A DNA stretch of 7,506 nt, from NCBI GenBank assembly GCA_017626655.1, contig JAGAIH010000033.1, positions 1 to 7,506 of the forward strand. Reading direction: 5' to 3'. This DNA comes from Clostridia bacterium (GTDB taxonomy: Bacteria; Bacillota_A; Clostridia; Oscillospirales; CAG-272). This document shows, in pieces, positions 1 through 4,941 of the stretch (its first letter is position 1; the number at the start of each line of letters is the position of its first letter). A program made the translations under genes and the position numbers. The notes under the pieces were generated by a model that had not been told where the DNA came from, ran no database searches, and saw only the letters and a list, made by a program, of their open reading frames with translations.

Positions 1-4
1 CAAA

Positions 5-52
5 CCTCATCCACCATCCTTCGGATGGTCCCCCTTCCCCAGAGGGGAAGGT
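5..52. repeat. Double-hairpin intergenic repeat (REP-like)
   Basis: Two adjacent perfect palindromes are visible. The first has ACCATCC (13-19) pairing with GGATGGT (23-29) around a TTC loop. The second has CCTTCCCC (33-40) pairing with GGGGAAGG (44-51) around an AGA loop. The pattern of CCTCATCC, a short variable hairpin, then a CCTTCCCC/GGGGAAGG hairpin resembles an intergenic palindromic repeat family I recall from Oscillospiraceae-type genomes; that assignment is from memory and unverified. No gene is visible in 1-116. The element may extend past the left edge, and neither hairpin is followed by a U tract on the plus strand, so it is not a typical terminator. Confidence 0.55.
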
Positions 53-116
53 CGGAGAACGAGTCTCTACTCACCGATAAACCCAAATTTGAAGCATTTT
101 CCAATCGCCAAGATAA

Positions 117-142
117 CTAAAAGGGGAGGACAAGCCTCCCCT
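117..142 (-). terminator. Intrinsic terminator of tRNA-Leu
   Basis: Read on the minus strand, GGGGAGG (141-135) pairs with CCTCCCC (129-123) around a five-base loop, and TTTTAG follows. It lies 9 bases past the tRNA 3' end and points the right way to end a single-gene tRNA transcript. The U tract is short (four), so efficiency may be moderate. Confidence 0.8.
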
Positions 143-151
143 CATGTTTGT

Positions 152-232
152 TACGGGTAACAGGACTTGAACCTGCACTCACAAGGAACCGGATCCTAAA
201 TCCGGCGCGTCTGCCAATTCCGCCATACCCGC
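152..232 (-). tRNA. tRNA-Leu (anticodon UAG)
   Basis: The minus strand folds as a class II tRNA. The acceptor arm GCGGGTA (232-226) pairs with TACCCGT (159-153), and the discriminator base is A at 152. The D arm begins GCGGAATTGGCAGACGC. The anticodon stem CCGGA/TCCGG encloses the loop TTTAGGA, giving anticodon UAG (bases 198-196), which reads CUN leucine codons, mainly CUA and CUG. A long variable arm (TTC CTTGT GAG) and a TTCAAGT T-loop complete the fold; the long variable arm and anticodon identify leucine. CCA is not encoded (AACA follows), so it must be added by tRNA nucleotidyltransferase. The terminal pair is a G1-U72 wobble rather than G-C. It has its own promoter and terminator and is transcribed divergently from tsaD. 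Confidence 0.96.
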
Positions 233-242
233 GTACCAGGGT

Positions 243-271
243 ATTATACCACAAACCCGCCCGCTTGTCAA
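243..271 (-). promoter_or_regulatory. Consensus sigma-A promoter for tRNA-Leu
   Basis: The minus strand carries TTGACA (271-266), a 17-base spacer and TATAAT (248-243). This is an exact match to the housekeeping -35/-10 consensus at the optimal spacing. The predicted start lies near 235-237, just upstream of the mature tRNA 5' end at 232, so the 5' leader to be cut by RNase P is only a few bases. Confidence 0.92.
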
Positions 272-313
272 GCCGTTTTGCCCGAAAGAGGGGGAGAACA
301 TCAAAAAATACGG

Positions 314-342
314 TTGACAAAATCCCGCTTTTGTTATATAAT
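314..342 (+). promoter_or_regulatory. Consensus sigma-A promoter for tsaD operon
   Basis: TTGACA (314-319) and TATAAT (337-342) are separated by exactly 17 bases, a perfect consensus promoter. The expected start point is near 349, leaving a leader of about 80 nt before the tsaD start at 429. It is back to back with the tRNA promoter, with 42 bases between the two -35 boxes. It probably drives tsaD, rex, dnaD and dnaC, since no intrinsic terminator with a U tract is seen until 4488. Confidence 0.92.
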
Positions 343-388
343 ATAAGTTGGATTATTACACGACCCGACAGGCACCGACAAGGAGCGA

Positions 389-414
389 ATGCCCCGTTTG
401 CGCGCCTCGGGCAT
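389..414 (+). promoter_or_regulatory. Leader hairpin upstream of tsaD RBS
   Basis: ATGCCC (389-394) pairs with GGGCAT (409-414) across a 14-base loop, and one further C-G pair is possible if one C is bulged. The hairpin ends three bases before the AAAGGAAA ribosome binding site (417-424) of tsaD. It could stabilise the leader or tune translation. No recognised riboswitch class is apparent and the role is inferred from position only. Confidence 0.4.
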
Positions 415-428
415 CGAAAGGAAATACT

Positions 429-1463
429 ATGTACATTCTCGGCATGGAAAGCTCCTGCGACGAGACCTCCGCCGCCGTGGTGGAGATGACCGACGGCTCC
501 GACGGCTCGCCCGCGGTACGCGCCATCAAGTCCAATATCGTGGCCTCCCAGATCGAGACCCACCGCCTCTACGGCGGCGTGGTCCCCGAGATTGCAAGCC
601 GCGCCCACATCGAGGCGGTCTCCCGCATCACAAGGGAGGCCCTGGACGAGGCTGGGGTCACGCTCGCGGATATCGGCGCGGTGGCCGTCACCTCCCACCC
701 CGGCCTCATCGGCGCCCTTTTGGTGGGGGTCAACTTCGCCAAGTCCCTGGCCTACGCCAATCAGATCCCCCTAGTCCCCGTCAACCACATCCACGGCCAC
801 GTGGCCGCCGCCTACCTGCAAGAGCCCGACTTGAAGCCCCCCTTCCTGGCCGTGGTGGTCTCGGGCGGTCATACCTCCTTCTACCTGGTGGAGGACTACA
901 CCTCCTTCAACGAGATCGGCGCCACCCGCGACGACGCCTGCGGCGAGGCCTTCGATAAGGTGGGCCGCGTCATCGGCATGCCCTACCCCGGCGGCGCCGC
1001 CCTGGACAAGCTGGCCTACGAGGGCGACCCCAAGGCCTACCCCCTCCCCAGCCCCGCCGTCAAGGGGGACGACCTGGACTTCTCCTTCAGCGGTCTCAAG
1101 ACCGCCGCCCTCAACCTCATCAACCAGGCCGAGCAGAAGGGCGAGCCCCTCAGCCGCGCCGACCTGGCCGCCTCCTATACCCATACCATCGTCCGGGGCA
1201 TTGTTCAGAAGACCGACACCGCCCTCTCCACCAAGGCCAAGGGAGTCACCACCCTGGTCCTGGCGGGAGGCGTCGCCGCCAACAGCCACATCCGCTCGGC
1301 TCTCGCCAGCCTCTGTGAGAAGCGGGGGATCCGCTTCATCGTCCCCGACCGCCACCTCTGCGGCGACAATGCCGCCATGATCGCCGCCGCCGGCTACTAT
1401 GAGTACCGAAAGGGCACCCGCGCCGACACCTCCCTCAACGCCTCGGCTTCCGATTACATTTGA
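429..1463 (+). CDS. tsaD: tRNA N6-threonylcarbamoyladenosine transferase TsaD
   Basis: A 344-aa protein of the Kae1/TsaD/Qri7 family (ASKHA fold). In the cytoplasm, with TsaB and TsaE, it moves the threonylcarbamoyl group from TC-AMP (made by TsaC) to A37 of ANN-decoding tRNAs, forming t6A. Visible motifs are the N-terminal GMESSCDETS, the metal-binding NHIHGH (His120 and His124), VVSGGHT (143-149), PYPGG, FSFSGLKT, the nucleotide-binding GGVAANS and the late metal ligand Asp313 in CGDNAAM. Length matches the family (about 335-345 aa). The start at 429 is chosen because AAAGGAAA (417-424) sits at good spacing and the protein then begins MYILGMESS as in the family; an in-frame TTG at 348 would coincide with the transcription start and lacks an RBS. 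The tsaB and tsaE genes, which often neighbour tsaD, are not in the window. It is first in a probable operon with rex, dnaD and dnaC. Confidence 0.97.
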   Translation: MYILGMESSCDETSAAVVEMTDGSDGSPAVRAIKSNIVASQIETHRLYGGVVPEIASRAHIEAVSRITREALDEAGVTLADIGAVAVTSHPGLIGALLVGVNFAKSLAYANQIPLVPVNHIHGHVAAAYLQEPDLKPPFLAVVVSGGHTSFYLVEDYTSFNEIGATRDDACGEAFDKVGRVIGMPYPGGAALDKLAYEGDPKAYPLPSPAVKGDDLDFSFSGLKTAALNLINQAEQKGEPLSRADLAASYTHTIVRGIVQKTDTALSTKAKGVTTLVLAGGVAANSHIRSALASLCEKRGIRFIVPDRHLCGDNAAMIAAAGYYEYRKGTRADTSLNASASDYI

Positions 1464-1468
1464 TCCTC

Positions 1469-1495
1469 GGTCTTGCTTGCATAACAAGCAAGACC
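1469..1495 (+). repeat. Strong 11-bp hairpin after tsaD
   Basis: GGTCTTGCTTG (1469-1479) and CAAGCAAGACC (1485-1495) form a perfect 11-bp stem with a CATAA loop, five bases after the tsaD stop codon. Only TT follows the stem, so there is no U tract and it is unlikely to be an efficient intrinsic terminator. It may act as an mRNA 3'-end stabiliser or processing site between tsaD and rex. Its loop and stem differ from the hairpins that follow, so it is listed separately. Confidence 0.75.
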
Positions 1496-1504
1496 TTCCG
1501 AAAC

Positions 1505-1607
1505 TTGCCCCGAAGGGGCAAACTTCACTGCCCGCAGGGCAACTTCACTGCTCCGCAGGAGCGACCTCACACGCGCGAAGCGCGTACTTCACTGCTCCGC
1601 AGGAGCA
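1505..1607 (+). repeat. Tandem array of five GNA-loop mini-hairpins
   Basis: Five perfect short palindromes follow each other. A: TTGCCCC-GAA-GGGGCAA (1505-1521). B: TGCCC-GCA-GGGCA (1529-1541). C: GCTCC-GCA-GGAGC (1550-1562). D: ACGCGC-GAA-GCGCGT (1571-1585). E: TGCTCC-GCA-GGAGCA (1593-1607). The spacers at 1522-1528, 1542-1548 and 1586-1592 are ACTTCAC, and the one at 1564-1570 is ACCTCAC. Stem sequences differ between units but pairing is kept on both arms, and every loop is GAA or GCA closed by C-G. Unit D contains GCGAAGC, known as an unusually stable DNA mini-hairpin. The array fills the tsaD-rex gap and ends two bases before the rex RBS. Similar ACTTCAC-linked palindromes occur, as I recall, in related gut Clostridia, but I could not check this. 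Function unknown. Confidence 0.9.
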
Positions 1608-1620
1608 CCAAGGAGTCCCC

Positions 1621-2334
1621 ATGGATAACAAAAACCAAACCCCAACCCCCTCTCCCGCCGTTGTCAAGCGCCTCCCCCGCTACTACCGCTACCTCCGCGA
1701 GCTGATCACCCAGGGCAAGATGCGGATCTCCTCGGGAGAGCTGTCCGCCATGATGAACGTCACCGCCTCCCAGATCCGCCAGGATCTCAACTGCTTCGGC
1801 GGCTTCGGCCAGCAGGGCTACGGCTATAACGTCAACTACCTCTTCGCCAAGATCAGCGAGATTTTGGGCGTAGGGGCGGGCTTCCACGCCGTCATCATCG
1901 GCGCGGGAGACCTGGGCCGCGGCCTCATCCATCAGTCCATGTTCGAAAAGCGCGGCGTGGATATCCTGGCCATGTTCGATACCGGCGAGGGCCTGGTGGG
2001 CCGTACCGTGGCGGGCATCGAGGTCCTGGCTCTGGATACCCTGGAGGATTTCTGCGCCGAGCATCAGGTGGATATCGCCGTCATCACCTGCCCCAAGGAG
2101 CAGGTCAGAGACATCGCCGCCCGCCTGGTGGCCTGTAAGGTCAAGGGACTCTGGAACTACATGGGCGTGGAGCTGGGCTACAGCCCCTCTGAGATCGTGG
2201 TGGAGAACGTCCACCTGGGCGACTCCCTCATGATCCTCAACTACAAGATGCTCTCCCGCTACGGCAAGGACGACGACGAGCTGAACGCCTCCGAGGACGC
2301 CATCAGCGACTTCGAGGGGCAGACCGAAAACTGA
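1621..2334 (+). CDS. rex: Redox-sensing transcriptional repressor Rex
   Basis: A 237-aa Rex-family repressor. The dimer senses the NADH/NAD+ ratio and leaves its operators when NADH is high, releasing fermentation and reoxidation genes. An N-terminal winged helix covers about residues 13-75, with the recognition region MNVTASQIRQDLNCFG (45-60) and the family-typical GGFGQQGYGYNV (60-71). The Rossmann domain begins with VIIGAGDLGRGL (91-102), whose GxGxxG loop binds the dinucleotide, and Asp120 lies at the end of the second strand. The C-terminal stretch VVENVHLGDSLMILNY matches the helix that swaps between subunits. A further acidic tail of about 20 residues (DDDELNASEDA and beyond) makes it longer than typical Rex proteins (about 210-215 aa). 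The start at 1621 is supported by AAGGAG (1610-1615) five bases upstream. It lies 157 bases after tsaD, behind the hairpin array. Confidence 0.97.
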   Translation: MDNKNQTPTPSPAVVKRLPRYYRYLRELITQGKMRISSGELSAMMNVTASQIRQDLNCFGGFGQQGYGYNVNYLFAKISEILGVGAGFHAVIIGAGDLGRGLIHQSMFEKRGVDILAMFDTGEGLVGRTVAGIEVLALDTLEDFCAEHQVDIAVITCPKEQVRDIAARLVACKVKGLWNYMGVELGYSPSEIVVENVHLGDSLMILNYKMLSRYGKDDDELNASEDAISDFEGQTEN

Positions 2335-2359
2335 GTAACATTTGCGAAAGAGATTCGAC

Positions 2360-3465
2360 ATGAACATACAGCTGCAATACGGCACCGCCGTGGCCGCCGT
2401 CCCCGCCTCCGCCCTGGCGGTGATGGATCGGGCGACCAAAACCGACCTTCGGGTGCTTCTGACCCTCTGCGCCAAGCCCGCCCTCACCGCGGGGAACAGC
2501 TTTGGCGAGTGTGTGGGCGGTATCGCCGCCGAGGTGGGATGCACGCCTGCTCAGGTGGAGGCCTCCCTGTCATTCTGGAGAGGAGCGGGGGTTCTGAACG
2601 TCCTGGACGAGAATAGCGCGGCCACCGAAAAGCCCGCCGAGATCAAGGTAGCGGTATACTCCGAAGCCCCCGAGGAGGTGACCGAGCCTGTGGCTCCTGC
2701 CGCCGAGGAGGAGGACAAGCCCTCCGCCCCCGAGTCCCACCGCAAGCTCCGGGCCGCCGACGCACTCCCCACTACAATTCCGCCGAGCTGGCCGACCTGC
2801 TGGAGAGCCGCAAGGAAGCCGCCGAATACCTGAAGGAATGCCAGGAGATCTGGGGCAGGATGTTCAATATCCACGACCACAACATCATTCTGGGCCTCAC
2901 CGACTACCTGGGCCTGGAGTGGGACTACGTTCTGACCCTGCTGGCCTTCTGCGTCAAGGAGCAGGACAAGCGGGGCATCAAGCGCTCCATCCGCTACGTG
3001 GAAACCCGCGCCTTTACCTTCTACGACGAGGGCGTCGCCGACCTGCCCGCCCTCCAGGAAAAGATTCGCCGCATCGAGCAGATGGAGGAGGTGGAGGGAA
3101 GCCTGCGCAGTATGTTCGGCATGGGCGAGCGAGCCCTGACCCCCACCGAGAAAAAGAAGTTCTCGGCCTGGCTCTACGAATACAAGTTTGGCCTGGATAT
3201 CATCACCCGCGCCTTTGAGGTGACGGTGGATACCAAGGGTTCCCCCAACCTCAAGTACATGGACGCCGTCCTGTCCAACTGGAATCGGGACGGACTCCGC
3301 ACCATCGAGGCCATCGAGGCCGCCGAGGAGCGGTTCCAGGCAAGCAAGAAGGGCAAGAAGCCCGAGGGAGGCGACGAGGGCTCCTTCAATACCGACGAAT
3401 TCTTCGCCGCCGCCGTCCGCCGCAGCTTGGGGGACGACTTTGACCCCGACAAGCAGGACGCGTAA
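2360..3465 (+). pseudogene. dnaD: DnaD-like replication initiation protein, frameshifted
   Basis: The two halves of this gene lie in different frames. The first (2360-2833) starts at an ATG with AAAGAG seven bases upstream and encodes the winged-helix N-terminal domain plus an acidic, Pro/Ala-rich linker. The second, open from 2617 to the stop at 3465, encodes DnaD-type helical domains: HYNSAELADLLESRKEAAEY, then GLTDYLGLEWDYVL, and a second copy ending YMDAVLSNWNRDG, which resembles the conserved YxxxI-NW signature. Joining the frames at the C run 2767-2770 gives a continuous protein of about 368 aa (RAADALP then HYNSAEL), consistent with one missing C. DnaD acts with DnaB and DnaI to load the replicative helicase at the origin in Firmicutes, and the neighbouring loader gene fits. 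The cause may be a real mutation or a sequencing/assembly error. An ATG at 2860 could start a shorter C-terminal protein but has poorly placed SD-like sequence. Confidence 0.85.
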
Positions 3466-3501
3466 GACCCCGTCCACACCAATACACGTAAGGAGTGCGT
3501 T

Positions 3502-4479
3502 ATGGCACAACAGAATCCCGCGTACGCCCGCATCCGCGAGGAATACGCCACCAAATATCTCATCGCCCGCGAGGACGCCGACCTGCGCCGCGCCGCCGTC
3601 TACCGCGCCATCCCCGAGGTGGCCGAGATCGACATCGCCCTGGGCAAGACGGGCCTCTCCCTCATGAAGGCCTCCATGCAGGGGGAAAACCTCCAGGAGC
3701 GCATCGCCGAGATCCGCAAGACCAACGAGGAGCTTCGCCGCACACGCGCAGGACTTCTCATCGCCCACGGCTACCCCGCCGACTACACCGACGTCCGCTA
3801 CGAATGCCCCCTCTGCGGAGACTCGGGCTTCGTGGATACCAAAATGTGTGTCTGCATGAAGAAAAAGCTGGTGGAGGCCGGCTTTGAGGCCTCGGGCATG
3901 GGAAATCTTCTCCGCGAGCAGAGCTTTGAGAATTTCGATCTGTCCTACTATCAGAACGATACCGCCGCCGCTCGCCGCATGGAGCAGATTCTGGCCCGCA
4001 TGAGAAACTACGCCGAGACCTTTGAGGCGGGGAAGTCGGGCAACCTCGTCCTCTTCGGCGGTACGGGCCTGGGCAAGACCCACCTGTCCTCCGCCGTGGC
4101 CAGAGGTGTCATCGAGCGGGGCTACGACGTCTTCTACGTCAGCGCGGTCAGTATGCTCTCGGACTTTGAAAGGGAGCGCTTCGGCAACAGCGCGGGAGGG
4201 GAGACGGGAGAGAACACCGCCCGCTACTTCAGCTGTGACCTCCTCATCATCGACGACCTGGGCACCGAGGTCCACAACCAGTTCACCACCTCGGTCCTCT
4301 ACAACCTCATCAACACCCGCCTCAACAAGCGGCAGGCCACCGTCATCAATACCAATCTCACCCAGGACGAGTTCCGCAAGCACTACTGGGATCGCATCAC
4401 CAGCCGCGTGCTGGGTGAGTACACCGTCCTTCCCTTCCTGGGTACCGATATCCGCGCCCAGAAGCTTTCCCGTAAGTAA
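3502..4479 (+). CDS. dnaC: DnaC/DnaI-type replicative helicase loader ATPase
   Basis: A 325-aa AAA+ ATPase of the DnaC/DnaI family, which loads the replicative helicase onto origin DNA. The N-terminal third is helical and ends in a cysteine cluster, CPLCGDSGF...CVC (Cys102, Cys105, Cys116, Cys118), probably a zinc site like that of Bacillus DnaI. The ATPase domain has Walker A GGTGLGKT (186-193, Lys192), Walker B LLIIDD (247-252), a sensor-1-like VINTNL and a likely sensor-2/arginine region DRITSRVLG near the C-terminus. Length agrees with DnaI-like proteins (about 310 aa). The start is set by AAGGAG (3490-3495) six bases before the ATG. It follows the dnaD gene by 36 bases and is the last gene before the terminator at 4488. 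In Bacillus nomenclature it would be dnaI; a phage-type DnaC cannot be fully excluded, but the pairing with rex and tsaD favours the chromosomal copy. Confidence 0.93.
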   Translation: MAQQNPAYARIREEYATKYLIAREDADLRRAAVYRAIPEVAEIDIALGKTGLSLMKASMQGENLQERIAEIRKTNEELRRTRAGLLIAHGYPADYTDVRYECPLCGDSGFVDTKMCVCMKKKLVEAGFEASGMGNLLREQSFENFDLSYYQNDTAAARRMEQILARMRNYAETFEAGKSGNLVLFGGTGLGKTHLSSAVARGVIERGYDVFYVSAVSMLSDFERERFGNSAGGETGENTARYFSCDLLIIDDLGTEVHNQFTTSVLYNLINTRLNKRQATVINTNLTQDEFRKHYWDRITSRVLGEYTVLPFLGTDIRAQKLSRK

Positions 4480-4487
4480 TTAAAGTC

Positions 4488-4526
4488 AAAAGAGGTTGAC
4501 TCAAAGCGGAGTCGACCTCTTTTTTA
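4488..4526 (+). terminator. Strong intrinsic terminator after dnaC
   Basis: AGAGGTTGACTC (4491-4502) pairs with GAGTCGACCTCT (4509-4520) around the loop AAAGCG with one T-G wobble. Flanking A and T runs lengthen the stem, and T's continue to 4525. It begins nine bases after the dnaC stop and separates the housekeeping series from the phage-like cassette. The A run on the left arm gives a U tract on the minus strand too, so it could work in both directions. Confidence 0.93.
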
Positions 4527-4564
4527 TGCCCCGAAGGATACGAACAGTTTTTCGTGTTTTGGCC

Positions 4565-4593
4565 TTGACAAATTAAGTAAACTAAACTATAAT
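4565..4593 (+). promoter_or_regulatory. Consensus sigma-A promoter for phage-like cassette
   Basis: TTGACA (4565-4570), a 17-base A/T-rich spacer and TATAAT (4588-4593) make an exact consensus promoter, about 40 bases after the dnaC terminator. The expected start is near 4600, giving a leader of about 93 nt before the ATG at 4693. No operator-like inverted repeat overlapping the -35/-10 elements was recognised, so constitutive expression is the simplest reading. Confidence 0.92.
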
Positions 4594-4611
4594 AGAGAGT
4601 ACAAGGCAACC

Positions 4612-4637
4612 GAATTCACGGATAAACCCATGAATTC
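4612..4637 (+). promoter_or_regulatory. 5' leader hairpin of phage-like cassette
   Basis: GAATTCA (4612-4618) pairs with TGAATTC (4631-4637). After one C-A mismatch, GG (4620-4621) pairs with CC (4628-4629). It sits about 12 nt from the predicted 5' end of the transcript. The same sequence also makes a 9-bp direct repeat GAATTCACG (4612-4620 and 4632-4640). A stabilising 5' stem-loop is the simplest idea; the role is inferred. Confidence 0.5.
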
Positions 4638-4692
4638 ACGAAAGGAAGAAAACAAGGCGAAAAACAAGGCAAACCGAAAGAAAGGAGATCAT

Positions 4693-4941
4693 ATGAATAC
4701 TCGAATTGATATTCATGAGCAGATTGCGGTGGAGGACGGCAATACCTTTATGGAGGACGTGACCGTCTATGCCACCACTCGGCAGGAAGCCCTGGCAGTT
4801 TCCACCGAGAGCTTTGTCAAGGGTTCCATGCTCTTCATCATCAACGAGGGACGCGCCTTCATGCTCAACGAGGACGGTTCGGAGGGTGAGTGGCGTGACA
4901 TCTCGAATGGTAGCATTCTTACCGAAGGGGGGGATAGCTGA
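4693..4941 (+). CDS. Small phage-like protein upstream of tail fibre
   Basis: An 82-aa acidic soluble protein of no confident family. The stretch KGSMLFIINEGRAFMLNEDG followed by GEWRDIS resembles short phage proteins encoded beside tail-fibre genes, in which a GS..(hydrophobic)..Y/F-M-L-N..G-E-W pattern recurs; this resemblance is from memory. No signal peptide or membrane segment is visible. The start at 4693 is chosen for the strong AAAGGAG (4681-4687) five bases upstream; an in-frame ATG at 4630 lacks an RBS and would add a Lys/Asn-rich tail from the leader and its hairpin. Its stop overlaps the start of the fibre gene by one base (TGATG), so the two are probably translationally coupled. 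It is first on the transcript from the 4565 promoter. A fibre chaperone or small structural accessory are guesses only. Confidence 0.8.
   Translation: MNTRIDIHEQIAVEDGNTFMEDVTVYATTRQEALAVSTESFVKGSMLFIINEGRAFMLNEDGSEGEWRDISNGSILTEGGDS

Noticed and set aside
76..85. GATAAACCCA shared with 4621-4630 as a dispersed repeat
   Set aside because: Ten-base matches are expected by chance several times in a window of this size, and the flanks do not align.
331..348. TTGTTAT...TATAAGT around the tsaD -10 box as a Rex operator for autoregulation
   Set aside because: The left half resembles TTGTTAA but the right half matches the expected TTAACAA at only two of seven positions; the A/T-rich -10 box explains it.
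348..428. Upstream in-frame TTG start for tsaD
   Set aside because: It lies at the predicted transcription start, has no RBS, and adds 27 residues absent from the family.
389..958. Out-of-frame ATG at 389 with AGGAG at 381-385, possible leader ORF overlapping tsaD
   Set aside because: SD spacing is only three bases, the product is Arg-rich low-complexity sequence typical of a shifted GC-rich frame, and tsaD in its own frame is certain.
1505..1607. CRISPR array
   Set aside because: Units are about 20-22 nt, the constant part is only seven bases, the variable parts are palindromes, and no cas gene is present.
2755..2775. Programmed -1 frameshifting to make full-length DnaD
   Set aside because: CTCCCCACT is not an X XXY YYZ slippery heptamer in the reading frame and no following pseudoknot was recognised; an indel in a C run is simpler.
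2551..4383. Long minus-strand open frame of 610 codons opposite dnaD and dnaC
   Set aside because: Gly/Val/Leu-rich product without motifs; it is the mirror of GC-rich codon usage in the real plus-strand genes.
4612..4640. 9-bp direct repeat GAATTCACG as an attachment site of the phage-like cassette
   Set aside because: Both copies lie on the same side, 20 bases apart, inside a leader hairpin; no integrase or distant partner copy is visible.
4630..4692. ATG at 4630 as start of the small phage-like protein
   Set aside because: No RBS before it, it lies in the leader hairpin, and the ATG at 4693 has a strong AAAGGAG at ideal distance.
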